Of a stretch of DNA of 10,814 nt, positions 1-5,960 are shown piece after piece. The DNA comes from Rubrobacter sp. (GTDB taxonomy: Bacteria > Actinomycetota > Rubrobacteria > Rubrobacterales > Rubrobacteraceae). Position numbers and translations under genes: made by a program. Within the stretch, counting starts at the first letter, position 1, and each line of letters begins with the position of its first letter. The DNA is taken from positions 1-10,814 of the forward strand of contig JAFAPF010000255.1 in NCBI GenBank assembly GCA_019247245.1, read 5' to 3'. Under the pieces are notes generated by a model. That model was not told the origin of the DNA. It saw only the letters and a program-made list of their open reading frames with translations, and made no database searches.

Positions 1-28
1 TTGACAGTGGGGAAGAGAGGTCTACCAT
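1..28 (+). promoter_or_regulatory. Candidate promoter for egtB
   Basis: A perfect TTGACA lies at 1-6 and TACCAT at 23-28, with a 16-base spacer. Transcription would begin around base 35, almost at the preferred egtB ATG (37), which would make the message nearly leaderless. Because the window begins here, coincidence or an upstream coding gene cannot be excluded. Confidence 0.3.
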
Positions 29-36
29 GTATTGTT

Positions 37-1341
37 ATGGATATGCTTGATAAGGAATCGAAGAGCAACCTCGCCACGCAACTAGAAGAAGCAAGAAAGA
101 GGACGAGGTTTCTATTGGAGATGGTCTCCGATGAAGATCTCACCGCGCAGCACGATCCGATCATGAGCCCCCTGATCTGGGACTACGGCCACATAGGTAA
201 TTACGAAGAGCTGTGGCTCTTGCAAAGAGCGCATGAGATAAGCCTCTCGGACGGAAAGCTCTACGATATATACGACGCTTCGTTGCACCCTCGAAAGGAG
301 CGCTTGTCGCTGAACTTGCTCGACCGAGCGTCGGCCGACCACTATCTCGACGCCGTCCGCAAGGCGGTCCTCGAAACCCTTCAAGACGCAGACTTTAATG
401 GGGACGATCCTCTCCTTAGAGATGGCTTCGTATACAACATGATCTTGCAGCATGAGTACCAACATAACGAGACCATGCTCCAGACCCTACAGCTAATGAA
501 GGGTGACGGCTACAAGCCTACCCCGAGCGTCGACCTCCCGGAGGCCGGGGCGGTCGAGGAGGAGATGGTTTTCATCCCGGGCGACCCGTTTGCCATGGGC
601 ACCGACGACCGCATTCGAGCCCTCGACAACGAGCGCGAGGCCTACGTGGTGGACCTGCCGGACTTTCTCATCGACAGAACGCCGGTCACTAACGGAGCCT
701 TCGCCGAGTTTGTCGAGAGCGGGGGATACAAGAGGCAGGAGTTCTGGGAACCAGCCGGGTGGGAATACATCCAGAGGGAGGGCATAACCGCGCCGAAACA
801 CTGGCACCGGTCTGATCTAGCTGGCTGGTGGACGGAAAGGTTTGGCCTTGAGGAACCCCTGAAGCACAACGCACCCGTAATGCACGTCTCGTGGTACGAG
901 GCCGATGCCTACGCCCGGTGGGCTGGCAAGCGACTACCCACAGAGGCCGAGTGGGAGAAGGCAGCTTCTTGGGATCCGAAGACAAGCATAAAGAGGCTCT
1001 ATCCATGGGGCGACGAGGCACCTACGCCTGTACACGCCAACCTAGATCAGCTGGCCTTCTCTACAGCAGAGGTCGGGGCGTATCCCGAGGGGGCGAGCGC
1101 GTACGGGGTATTGGGGATGATTGGAGACGTCTGGGAGTGGACCGCAACAGACTTCTACGGCTACCCCGGCTTTGAAGCTTTCCCGTATAAAGAGTACTCC
1201 GAGGTTTTCTTCGGTAGCCAGTATAAGGTTCTGCGCGGCGGCTCATGGGCCACACGACCAGGTGCTATACGCAACACCTTCCGCAACTGGGACTTTCCCG
1301 TCCGCCGCCAGCTCTTCTGCGGTTTCCGCTGTGCCAGATAG
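37..1341 (+). CDS. egtB: Ergothioneine synthase EgtB (hercynylcysteine S-oxide synthase)
   Basis: This non-heme iron enzyme joins hercynine to gamma-glutamylcysteine with O2, making gamma-glutamyl-hercynylcysteine sulfoxide in the cytoplasm. Counting from the ATG at 37 (434 aa, close to the roughly 430 of mycobacterial EgtB), an N-terminal DinB_2 domain carries the iron triad H52, H139 and H143 (in DYGHIG and HEYQHNE). A C-terminal formylglycine-generating-enzyme-like domain follows, with GDVWEWT, LRGGSW and FRNWDFPVRRQ. Against the M. thermoresistibile enzyme recalled from memory, R86/R89, Y384, D419 and R423 match R87/R90, Y377, D416 and R420, the gamma-glutamylcysteine-binding and catalytic residues. 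That specificity fits the egtC gene downstream. The frame is open back to a TTG at base 1, so a longer N-terminus is possible, as is a start at the ATG at 43. I prefer 37 on length. No clear Shine-Dalgarno sequence is correctly spaced for it. Confidence 0.93.
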   Translation: MDMLDKESKSNLATQLEEARKRTRFLLEMVSDEDLTAQHDPIMSPLIWDYGHIGNYEELWLLQRAHEISLSDGKLYDIYDASLHPRKERLSLNLLDRASADHYLDAVRKAVLETLQDADFNGDDPLLRDGFVYNMILQHEYQHNETMLQTLQLMKGDGYKPTPSVDLPEAGAVEEEMVFIPGDPFAMGTDDRIRALDNEREAYVVDLPDFLIDRTPVTNGAFAEFVESGGYKRQEFWEPAGWEYIQREGITAPKHWHRSDLAGWWTERFGLEEPLKHNAPVMHVSWYEADAYARWAGKRLPTEAEWEKAASWDPKTSIKRLYPWGDEAPTPVHANLDQLAFSTAEVGAYPEGASAYGVLGMIGDVWEWTATDFYGYPGFEAFPYKEYSEVFFGSQYKVLRGGSWATRPGAIRNTFRNWDFPVRRQLFCGFRCAR

Positions 1342-1484
1342 CTCTCAGCAAAGATAAGTGGATCGGTATCTCCTGGTGCTTACAGGCCTCCGTCAGTGAA
1401 GAAACGACTCTCCACAGAGGAAGCCGTTCTAATGGTCACAAGGCGAGAATAAACGGCCAAGAAGCTGAAGGCTGATCGCTAAAG

Positions 1485-2291
1485 ATGTGCCGGATGGTAG
1501 CCTACCTCGGAGAGAAGGAGGTGGCGCTCTCATCGCTTGTCCTGAAACCGGAGCATTCCCTACTCGTTCAGAGCTACGCGCCAAAGGAGATGACAAGCGG
1601 AGTGGTAAACGCAGATGGTTTCGGTACCGGCTGGTACGTCCCAGCAGTGGACGGTGAGCCTGCCGTCTACCGGTCGAACGCCTCGATATGGGCCGACCGC
1701 AGCTTCGCTAGCATTGCACCCAAAGTGCGCTCCGCGACGGTTTTCGCCGCCGTTCGCAGCGCGACGCCGGGCTTACCGGTAGAGGAGAGCGGTGTTCCGC
1801 CGTTTTCCTCCGGTCCCTACCTGTTCGCTCACAATGGTGCCATAAAAAATTTCCGCTCCACGGCCATGCGTCCCCTGCGCGATGCCCTGAGCGATGTATC
1901 GTACTCCGGCCTCCTCGGCGTAACGGACTCTGAAACGATCTTCGCTCTCCTCCTCGACCGGCTACGCACCCTGAAGGCCCGTCCAGGGAATGTAGACGCT
2001 CTGTCCAAGGCTATCGCCGAAACGCTCCGCGGCGTCTCGGCCGTTTGTACCGAGCTTGGGGTACCAGCCGCCCTGAACGTCGGCGTAATGGACGGCGAAG
2101 CCATGGTGTTCGCCCGCTACTCTACGCTAGAACCGGGCAACTCCCTTTACTTTATTGAAGACGGCGAAGCCTTTCCGGGTGCGATCGTGGTCGCGTCCGA
2201 GCGCCTCGACGGGGACAGCAGCTGGCGTCAGGTTCCCGACCGGTATCTACTCGTGGTGAACCTCGAAGGCGTCACAATGCATCCCCTATAG
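1485..2291 (+). CDS. egtC: Ergothioneine amidohydrolase EgtC
   Basis: This class II glutamine-amidotransferase-like hydrolase removes the gamma-glutamyl group from gamma-glutamyl-hercynylcysteine sulfoxide, the product of EgtB, leaving the substrate for the C-S lyase EgtE. The protein begins Met-Cys-Arg, so C2 becomes the N-terminal nucleophile after Met removal, which fixes the start firmly. Other family motifs are NADGFGTGWY (42-51), RSATPG (91-96), FAHNG (114-118), TDSE (147-150) and ASERLDGDSSW (237-247). Length (268 aa) is usual for single-domain members of this class. The gene follows egtB on the same strand after a 143-base spacer in which I see no strong promoter or terminator, so the two are probably cotranscribed. 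Ribosome-binding sequence is weak (GAAG at 1467-1470). The stop codon lies inside the first copy of a 22-bp direct repeat. Confidence 0.9.
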   Translation: MCRMVAYLGEKEVALSSLVLKPEHSLLVQSYAPKEMTSGVVNADGFGTGWYVPAVDGEPAVYRSNASIWADRSFASIAPKVRSATVFAAVRSATPGLPVEESGVPPFSSGPYLFAHNGAIKNFRSTAMRPLRDALSDVSYSGLLGVTDSETIFALLLDRLRTLKARPGNVDALSKAIAETLRGVSAVCTELGVPAALNVGVMDGEAMVFARYSTLEPGNSLYFIEDGEAFPGAIVVASERLDGDSSWRQVPDRYLLVVNLEGVTMHPL

Positions 2292-2335
2292 GTAGGTGCA
2301 GAACTTTTTGGGCCCCCTATAGGTAGGGGCAAAAC
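2283..2335. repeat. Two 22-bp direct repeats with a hairpin, at the egtC 3' end
   Basis: Copies at 2283-2304 and 2314-2335 share the core CCCCTATAGGTAGG and differ at 2 of 22 positions, with a 31-bp period. The first contains the egtC TAG stop. The second can fold: CCCCTA (2314-2319) pairs with TAGGGG (2324-2329) around TAGG. No T-run follows directly, so it is not a classical intrinsic terminator. It may be an mRNA 3'-end structure or a duplicated protein-binding site. Confidence 0.6.
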
Positions 2336-2409
2336 GTTTATTTACTATATCCATGAATTTGTTAGAATTGTCGAAGACGTTGAAGGTTGCTTGGGTATAC
2401 TAGCGGGTA

Positions 2410-2438
2410 TTGACAGCCCGTCGCATATACTGTAAGAC
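2410..2438 (+). promoter_or_regulatory. Candidate promoter for the VanW-domain gene
   Basis: A perfect TTGACA at 2410-2415 is followed after 17 bases by TAAGAC (2433-2438), a poor -10. A better -10 hexamer, TATACT, lies at 2426-2431 but only 10 bases from the TTGACA. A second TATACT lies at 2396-2401, 30 bases upstream. The region clearly looks promoter-like, but which hexamers pair is unresolved. Confidence 0.4.
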
Positions 2439-2468
2439 AGGGGCGGGTAAGTTGGACCTACTGGAGGG

Positions 2469-3425
2469 GTGAACCTCATAAAAGGTGCATATAAACAAGA
2501 TAAGAGGAACGACCGCCACCTTGTCCGCAAGCGCGACCGTAGGCGTAACCGCAGGACGGGATTCTTCTTCGCCGCAGTTGTGTGCGCCCTGCTGGCCATG
2601 ATTGCTGCGGGCTACCTACTCAACGGAGGTGATATCTTCCAAGGGATCCACCTCAGTGGCCAACAGACGGCCAGCGAATCTAGCCAGGAAGGTGCCTCTT
2701 CTGAGGGGGCCGAACCTAACGTGCTCCTTGGGGAATTCTTTACCGATTTCGCCTGGGATCCGGACCCGAGCCGCCAATCCAACCTAAAGACTGCCTCGAA
2801 AAAAATCGACGGCACCATCTTGGCACCGGGAGAGACGTTCTCGGCTCTCAATACGCTGGGACCGCCGGAGGATTACGAGGCCGCCAAAGTTTTCGCCAAT
2901 GGCGGCGTCGACCGTACCGAGGGAGGAGGGTTGTGCCAGGTCTCCTCGACGCTGTACATGGCAGCCAACTACGCGGGCCTAGAGATCGTGGAGCGCAACC
3001 CACACTACGCCGAGCTCCCCTACATCCAGCCCGGCTTGGACGCGACCGTTTGGTTTGGGGAAAACGGCTGGGGCGCCTTGGATATGAGGTTTAAGAACAA
3101 TACTGATCAGAACATCATGCTCCGGGAGTACGTCAACGATAAGGGCTTCCTTATCGCCCAGATCTACGGAGAGAAGTCCACTGGCAAGCAGGTGAGCATG
3201 GATTCGGAGAAGGTCGAAGAGAACCCAAATAAGGGCATCAAGTGGGACACCTACAAGACGGTAAAGGACAACAACGGTAAGGTCCTCGAAGACGGTCTCC
3301 TATTCGAAACCGTCTACAGCTATAACCCACCCGTACCCGAGGAAATGCAGCACAAGACAAACGAACCCCGAGGTTCCGGCTGGTTGGACCCGAGCAACAC
3401 CACCGGTTGGGCGAACAACCACTAA
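2469..3425 (+). CDS. Membrane-anchored VanW-family protein
   Basis: The protein has a short, strongly basic cytoplasmic N-terminus (residues 1-30, with KRDRRRNRR) and one hydrophobic helix at about 31-53. A Ser/Glu/Gly-rich linker (about 64-84) and an extracytoplasmic VanW domain (about 87-235) follow. Domain landmarks are LAPGETFSALNTLGP (118-132), GGGLCQVSSTLYMAA (152-166), IVERNPHY (173-180) and MRFKNNTDQNIML (206-218). The C-terminal part (about 236-318) is polar and ends in a Pro/Gly/Asn-rich tail. The name comes from vancomycin-resistance clusters, but the family's biochemical function is not settled and it is widespread on Gram-positive surfaces. A cell-wall role is inference. GTG is the only usual start between the in-frame stop at 2448-2450 and the membrane helix, yet its GGAGG (2463-2467) is just one base away, so initiation may be unusual. 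Nothing here ties it to resistance. Confidence 0.85.
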   Translation: MNLIKGAYKQDKRNDRHLVRKRDRRRNRRTGFFFAAVVCALLAMIAAGYLLNGGDIFQGIHLSGQQTASESSQEGASSEGAEPNVLLGEFFTDFAWDPDPSRQSNLKTASKKIDGTILAPGETFSALNTLGPPEDYEAAKVFANGGVDRTEGGGLCQVSSTLYMAANYAGLEIVERNPHYAELPYIQPGLDATVWFGENGWGALDMRFKNNTDQNIMLREYVNDKGFLIAQIYGEKSTGKQVSMDSEKVEENPNKGIKWDTYKTVKDNNGKVLEDGLLFETVYSYNPPVPEEMQHKTNEPRGSGWLDPSNTTGWANNH

Positions 3426-3437
3426 CGGGCGAGATGC

Positions 3438-3463
3438 CGTAGCTAGCATGTGTTTGTGCTACG
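3438..3463. terminator. Weak hairpin after the VanW-domain gene
   Basis: CGTAGC (3438-3443) and GCTACG (3458-3463) are a perfect 6-bp inverted repeat around a 14-base loop, 12 bases past the stop codon. There is no T-run on either strand, so intrinsic termination is doubtful. It sits where a terminator for the convergent genes would be expected. Confidence 0.3.
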
Positions 3464-3586
3464 CCCCTCAATAGAAGAGCCGCGATTCCAAGGAGTAAAC
3501 GGAAACACGGCCTCTCGCAGGTAGGTCTAGTAGTCTAGGCAACACAGCTAATAGCAGGAAGAGGCAGCCGTGCGATAGCGACCTCT

Positions 3587-3616
3587 TTGGAGCTCCAAGC
3601 TGAGTTGGTCCACCAA
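3587..3616. repeat. Pair of 12-bp palindromes, TTGGNNNNCCAA
   Basis: TTGGAGCTCCAA (3587-3598) is a perfect palindrome. TTGGTCCACCAA (3605-3616) has 5-bp arms around CC. They are 18 bp apart start to start. The CCAA of the first can also pair with the TTGG of the second. They lie in the 230-base convergent spacer between the VanW-domain and lipoprotein genes, where I see no supported gene. Confidence 0.5.
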
Positions 3617-3634
3617 GATCAAGAAGCCCTAGAG

Positions 3635-3658
3635 CAGACAACCTTACAGACAACCTTA
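3635..3658. repeat. Tandem 12-bp duplication over the lipoprotein stop codon
   Basis: CAGACAACCTTA occurs twice in exact tandem (3635-3646 and 3647-3658). On the minus strand each copy begins with TAA. The copy at 3647-3658 supplies the stop codon of the DUF4352 lipoprotein gene. It looks like a recent slippage duplication that left the protein unchanged. Confidence 0.7.
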
Positions 3659-4219
3659 GTATGCTTTAGGTAGTGTGCCTAGATCTATATCGCGGGTTTC
3701 GTTTGAGCCGAACTTAGCCTCTCCCACCCGGAGCTTCAACCCCGAGGAATCCGATTCTATCGGGAAGATAACCCTTCCCTGTTTCTTAGTACCGGGCTCT
3801 ATTTTACCGACGAACATGTTTTCTTCGCCCCAAAGATGAAATGCATTCATCTCGACGTCGGGCTCAAACTCACGCCCTTTGCTGTCAACAAGGACCAAGA
3901 ACGGGGTGGCGAGCCTGAGATCCTGATTGGAGTTGTTCAACAAATCAACGTCCAAGATGACGAAGTTTCCCTCATCGTTACCCCAGCGTTCTGAGACAAG
4001 CACGTCCGACCACTCACCCTTTGTTACGGTCCACTGCACGTTACCTACGGTGACAGGGTCTCCAATTGAGGCCGCGGATTGCTCTGTAGATCCCGTCGTT
4101 TGGTCTGCTCCGCCTTGATTGTCTGCTGAGGAGTCAGAAGTCTGCTCTCCCCCACACCCAGCAACAAACACAGCGACCACCGCAAGAAACACCATACTTG
4201 CGAGCTTCTTCCTTCTCAC
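3656..4219 (-). CDS. DUF4352-domain lipoprotein
   Basis: The N-terminus has basic residues (MRRKK), a hydrophobic stretch (about 6-20) and a lipobox VAGC with the modified Cys at position 22, so it should be exported and lipid-anchored to the outer face of the membrane. A Ser/Gly/Gln/Thr-rich linker (about 25-52) leads to a DUF4352 immunoglobulin-like beta domain (about 53-180). Landmarks are VTVGNVQWTV (56-65), NFVILDVDLLNNSNQD (85-100), LVDSKGREFEPD (110-121) and EPGTKKQGRVIFPI (141-154). DUF4352 proteins are common Gram-positive surface lipoproteins without a known enzymatic role, and I see no catalytic motif. The start is GTG with AAGGAAG-type Shine-Dalgarno sequence about 7 bases upstream. 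An ATG directly before it in another frame is followed at once by TGA. It lies 141 bases downstream of the adenosylhomocysteinase-family gene and has its own likely promoter. Confidence 0.85.
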   Translation of the reverse strand: MRRKKLASMVFLAVVAVFVAGCGGEQTSDSSADNQGGADQTTGSTEQSAASIGDPVTVGNVQWTVTKGEWSDVLVSERWGNDEGNFVILDVDLLNNSNQDLRLATPFLVLVDSKGREFEPDVEMNAFHLWGEENMFVGKIEPGTKKQGRVIFPIESDSSGLKLRVGEAKFGSNETRDIDLGTLPKAY

Positions 4220-4257
4220 ATCTTCTTCCTTCCAGGACCTTTGAAAGCCAGGTTGCG

Positions 4258-4287
4258 ATTATAACCGGATACTGCTCGATAGTTCCA
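4258..4287 (-). promoter_or_regulatory. Candidate promoter for the DUF4352 lipoprotein
   Basis: On the minus strand a perfect TATAAT -10 lies at 4263-4258, about 39 bases upstream of the GTG start. The -35 is weak: TGGAAC at 4287-4282 with an 18-base spacer is the best I see. The position just upstream of the gene supports it. Confidence 0.5.
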
Positions 4288-4291
4288 TAGG

Positions 4292-4306
4292 GCCGCGAGT
4301 AGCGGC
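4292..4306. terminator. Hairpin between the SAHH-family and lipoprotein genes
   Basis: GCCGC (4292-4296) and GCGGC (4302-4306) form a perfect 5-bp GC-rich stem with a 5-base loop, 55 bases downstream of the SAHH-family stop on the minus strand. No T-run follows in that direction, so a terminator role is only possible. Confidence 0.3.
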
Positions 4307-4360
4307 ATCCCATAAACGAGAGCGCTTCTTCGGGCAGCTAACCGTCCGCCAGCGATCCCA

Positions 4361-5626
4361 TTAATCGCGCCAGCTCCGCAGAAACTCCTCCTGCTTGGGC
4401 GTCAGGACGTCCACTCCCATACCCAAAGCTTCCAGCTTTATGCGGGCGACCTCGTCATCTATTTCTTTTGGGAGCAGATGTACCGCGGTGTCTAGTCTCC
4501 CGTGGTTGTTTGCGAGGTGGTGGGTACATAGGGCTTGGATAGCGAAGGTGAGATCCATGATCTCTACCGGATGGCCATCGCCAGCGGCGAGGTTAACGAC
4601 CATGCCACGCCCAACGAGATACAGTCTCCGGCCATCCGGCATCGCAAACTCCTCGACGTTGCGGCGCACATCGGTCACCTTCGCAGCTACAGTCGCCAAG
4701 TCCACCGTGTCTATCTCTATGTCCACCGCGCCGGCGTTTGTCAAGATCGTTCCATCCTGCATCCGTTCGAAATGAGGCCCGGCAAGCACGTTGCGGCTGC
4801 CCGTGGCCGTGATAAATACCTCCCCTATCCTTGCCGCCTCCAGGGCTGGCAGCACGTCGAACCCGTCGGCATAAGCCTCCAGTCCCCGTACCGGGTCCAC
4901 CTCGCAGACTGTCACCCGAGCGCCCAAGCCAGCGGCGTAGCGGGCGATGCCCTTGCCGCACCATCCGTAACCCAGGACGACGATGCGCTTTCCACCCACC
5001 AGTAGGTTCGTGTTCTGCATGATAGCCGTTAGGGTCGACTGACCAGTGCCGTAGCGGTTGTCGAAGAGATACTTACACCGGGCATCGTTGGCAGCTATGC
5101 AGGGTATTTCCAGCGTCCCCTCGCTGTCCATGGCTTCGTACTTGGCCACCCCGCTCGTCGTCTCCTCAGACGCCCCGAGCACGCCTCCCAGGAGATTACG
5201 GCGCGTGGTGTGGACCAGCCGCACGAGCCCCGCCCGATCGTCTATAAGGACGGCGGACCTGCCGTCTAGCGTCCGGTCCAGTACCCTCTCCAGCTCCCGA
5301 TCAGACTTCTCTGGCGGGTTTTGCGAAGAGGCGTAGACCGTCACTCCTCGCTCGGCCAGCGCCGCCGCTACGTCGTCCTGTACAAAGAGCGGGCTCGGGC
5401 TGGCCACGGCTACCTCCGCTCCGGCCTCAGCCAACACCACCGTGAAATAAGCGGTCTTGGCTTCTATCGGGAGAGCCACCCCCACGCCTAAGCCCTCAAG
5501 GCTCCCATCCTTGAGGTACCTATCCCGCACGGTGTTAAGGACCAGCGAGTGGCGAGCCGCCCAGTCTATCTTCTTGTGGCCCTCCGGCGCGAGGCCGAGA
5601 TCTCGGACCATAGATTCACTCCGCAT
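4361..5626 (-). CDS. Adenosylhomocysteinase-family protein with altered active site
   Basis: True SAH hydrolase reversibly splits S-adenosylhomocysteine to adenosine and homocysteine using bound NAD. This 421-aa protein is clearly in that family, in the shorter Thermotoga/archaeal form: IEAKTAY (54-60), SEETTSGV (153-160), FDNRYGTGQS (188-197), the NAD-binding loop GYGWCGKGIA (219-228), NLAAGDGHPVEIMDL (345-359) and the ending LRSWRD. K185, D189, N190, E155 and H352 match human K186, D190, N191, E156 and H353. However, the H55 position is P53, the H301 position is A300, the DDGGD motif reads DDRAG (129-133), and the usual AEGRLVN reads GRGMVVN. SAH hydrolysis is therefore doubtful and I give no ahcY symbol. 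The start at ATG 5626 is chosen because AAGGAGG (5636-5630) precedes it and homologues begin near there. The frame is open to 5731, but that extension holds an inverted repeat and looks non-coding. Confidence 0.85.
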   Translation of the reverse strand: MRSESMVRDLGLAPEGHKKIDWAARHSLVLNTVRDRYLKDGSLEGLGVGVALPIEAKTAYFTVVLAEAGAEVAVASPSPLFVQDDVAAALAERGVTVYASSQNPPEKSDRELERVLDRTLDGRSAVLIDDRAGLVRLVHTTRRNLLGGVLGASEETTSGVAKYEAMDSEGTLEIPCIAANDARCKYLFDNRYGTGQSTLTAIMQNTNLLVGGKRIVVLGYGWCGKGIARYAAGLGARVTVCEVDPVRGLEAYADGFDVLPALEAARIGEVFITATGSRNVLAGPHFERMQDGTILTNAGAVDIEIDTVDLATVAAKVTDVRRNVEEFAMPDGRRLYLVGRGMVVNLAAGDGHPVEIMDLTFAIQALCTHHLANNHGRLDTAVHLLPKEIDDEVARIKLEALGMGVDVLTPKQEEFLRSWRD

Positions 5627-5629
5627 GAT

Positions 5630-5636
5630 CCTCCTT
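5630..5636 (-). promoter_or_regulatory. Start-deciding ribosome binding site of the SAHH-family gene
   Basis: AAGGAGG on the minus strand lies only 3 bases before the ATG at 5626. The spacing is short, but it is the strongest such site in the region. The next in-frame ATG (5611) is 18 bases from it, too far for normal use. Confidence 0.55.
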
Positions 5637-5725
5637 ACGACAATTCCTAAGCTCTGCGTACCCGCTTCTTGCCATCCTACAACAGGACCGGTGGTGGCTA
5701 GCAGCGCACCGCTGGGTTTGAGGCC

Positions 5726-5742
5726 GAACACTACGAGTGTTC
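5726..5742. promoter_or_regulatory. 17-bp perfect inverted repeat, possible operator
   Basis: GAACACT (5726-5732) and AGTGTTC (5736-5742) are exact reverse complements around ACG. The site is in the divergent spacer, about 100 bases upstream of the SAHH-family ATG and about 215 bases upstream of the dedA-family start. It resembles a dimeric repressor site. It is not the Gram-positive LexA box, which has GAAC and GTTC separated by four bases. Confidence 0.45.
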
Positions 5743-5860
5743 TAGAGGAGATGATCGGCAGAGTGCGAAAGCAGTCCGAAAAGTAACCCGGTGGCGCAGA
5801 ACTCAGGCCACTTTTTCGTTACACTGCCGCGGGTAAAGAAATTGTGGGGCAACCAGCTCT

Positions 5861-5890
5861 TTGTGGGTCGCCCTCAGAAGCAGGTACGAT
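5861..5890 (+). promoter_or_regulatory. Candidate promoter for the leader ORF and dedA-family gene
   Basis: TTGTGG (5861-5866) and TACGAT (5885-5890) are separated by 18 bases. Transcription would begin near 5897, just upstream of the leader ORF's GGGAG. The match to consensus is moderate. Confidence 0.35.
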
Positions 5891-5909
5891 AAAAAAATCC
5901 CGGGAGTTT

Positions 5910-5960
5910 ATGGAGCATCTAGATTACTCTACCGAGGAGAGGTCGGTTAAAAAGACATGA
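5910..5960 (+). CDS. Short leader ORF overlapping the dedA-family start
   Basis: This is a 16-codon ORF, MEHLDYSTEERSVKKT. Its ATG is preceded by GGGAG (5902-5906, 3-base spacing), and its TGA (5958-5960) overlaps the dedA-family ATG (5957-5959) as ATGA. The dedA-family gene has no well-placed ribosome binding site of its own: the nearest, GAGGAGAGG at 5934-5942, ends 14 bases before its ATG. Translational coupling through this ORF would therefore explain its expression. The peptide is hydrophilic and resembles nothing I recognise. It could also be chance. Confidence 0.35.
   Translation: MEHLDYSTEERSVKKT

Noticed and set aside
1245..1475. 76-codon plus-strand ORF across the egtB end and the egtB-egtC spacer
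   Set aside because: Half of it is egtB in another frame and the rest has no family signal; I see no gene in the 143-base spacer.
2469..3425. Vancomycin-resistance gene
   Set aside because: The VanW domain alone is common and has no demonstrated resistance role; no vanA/H/X or vanRS partner is present.
3468..3653. 61-codon minus-strand ORF in the convergent spacer, starting with TTG 2 bases after the lipoprotein stop
   Set aside because: It has no ribosome site, its composition is not protein-like, it includes the tandem duplication and it matches no family I recognise.
4535..5005. 156-codon plus-strand ORF
   Set aside because: It lies wholly antisense to the well-supported SAHH-family gene.
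5627..5731. 35-residue N-terminal extension of the SAHH-family frame up to a GTG at 5731
   Set aside because: Homologues begin near the ATG at 5626, that ATG has a strong AAGGAGG, and the extension contains part of a perfect inverted repeat.
5750..5786. ATG with 11 codons after GAGGAG in the divergent spacer
   Set aside because: GAGGAG directly abuts the ATG, and the peptide is too short and unconnected to a downstream start.
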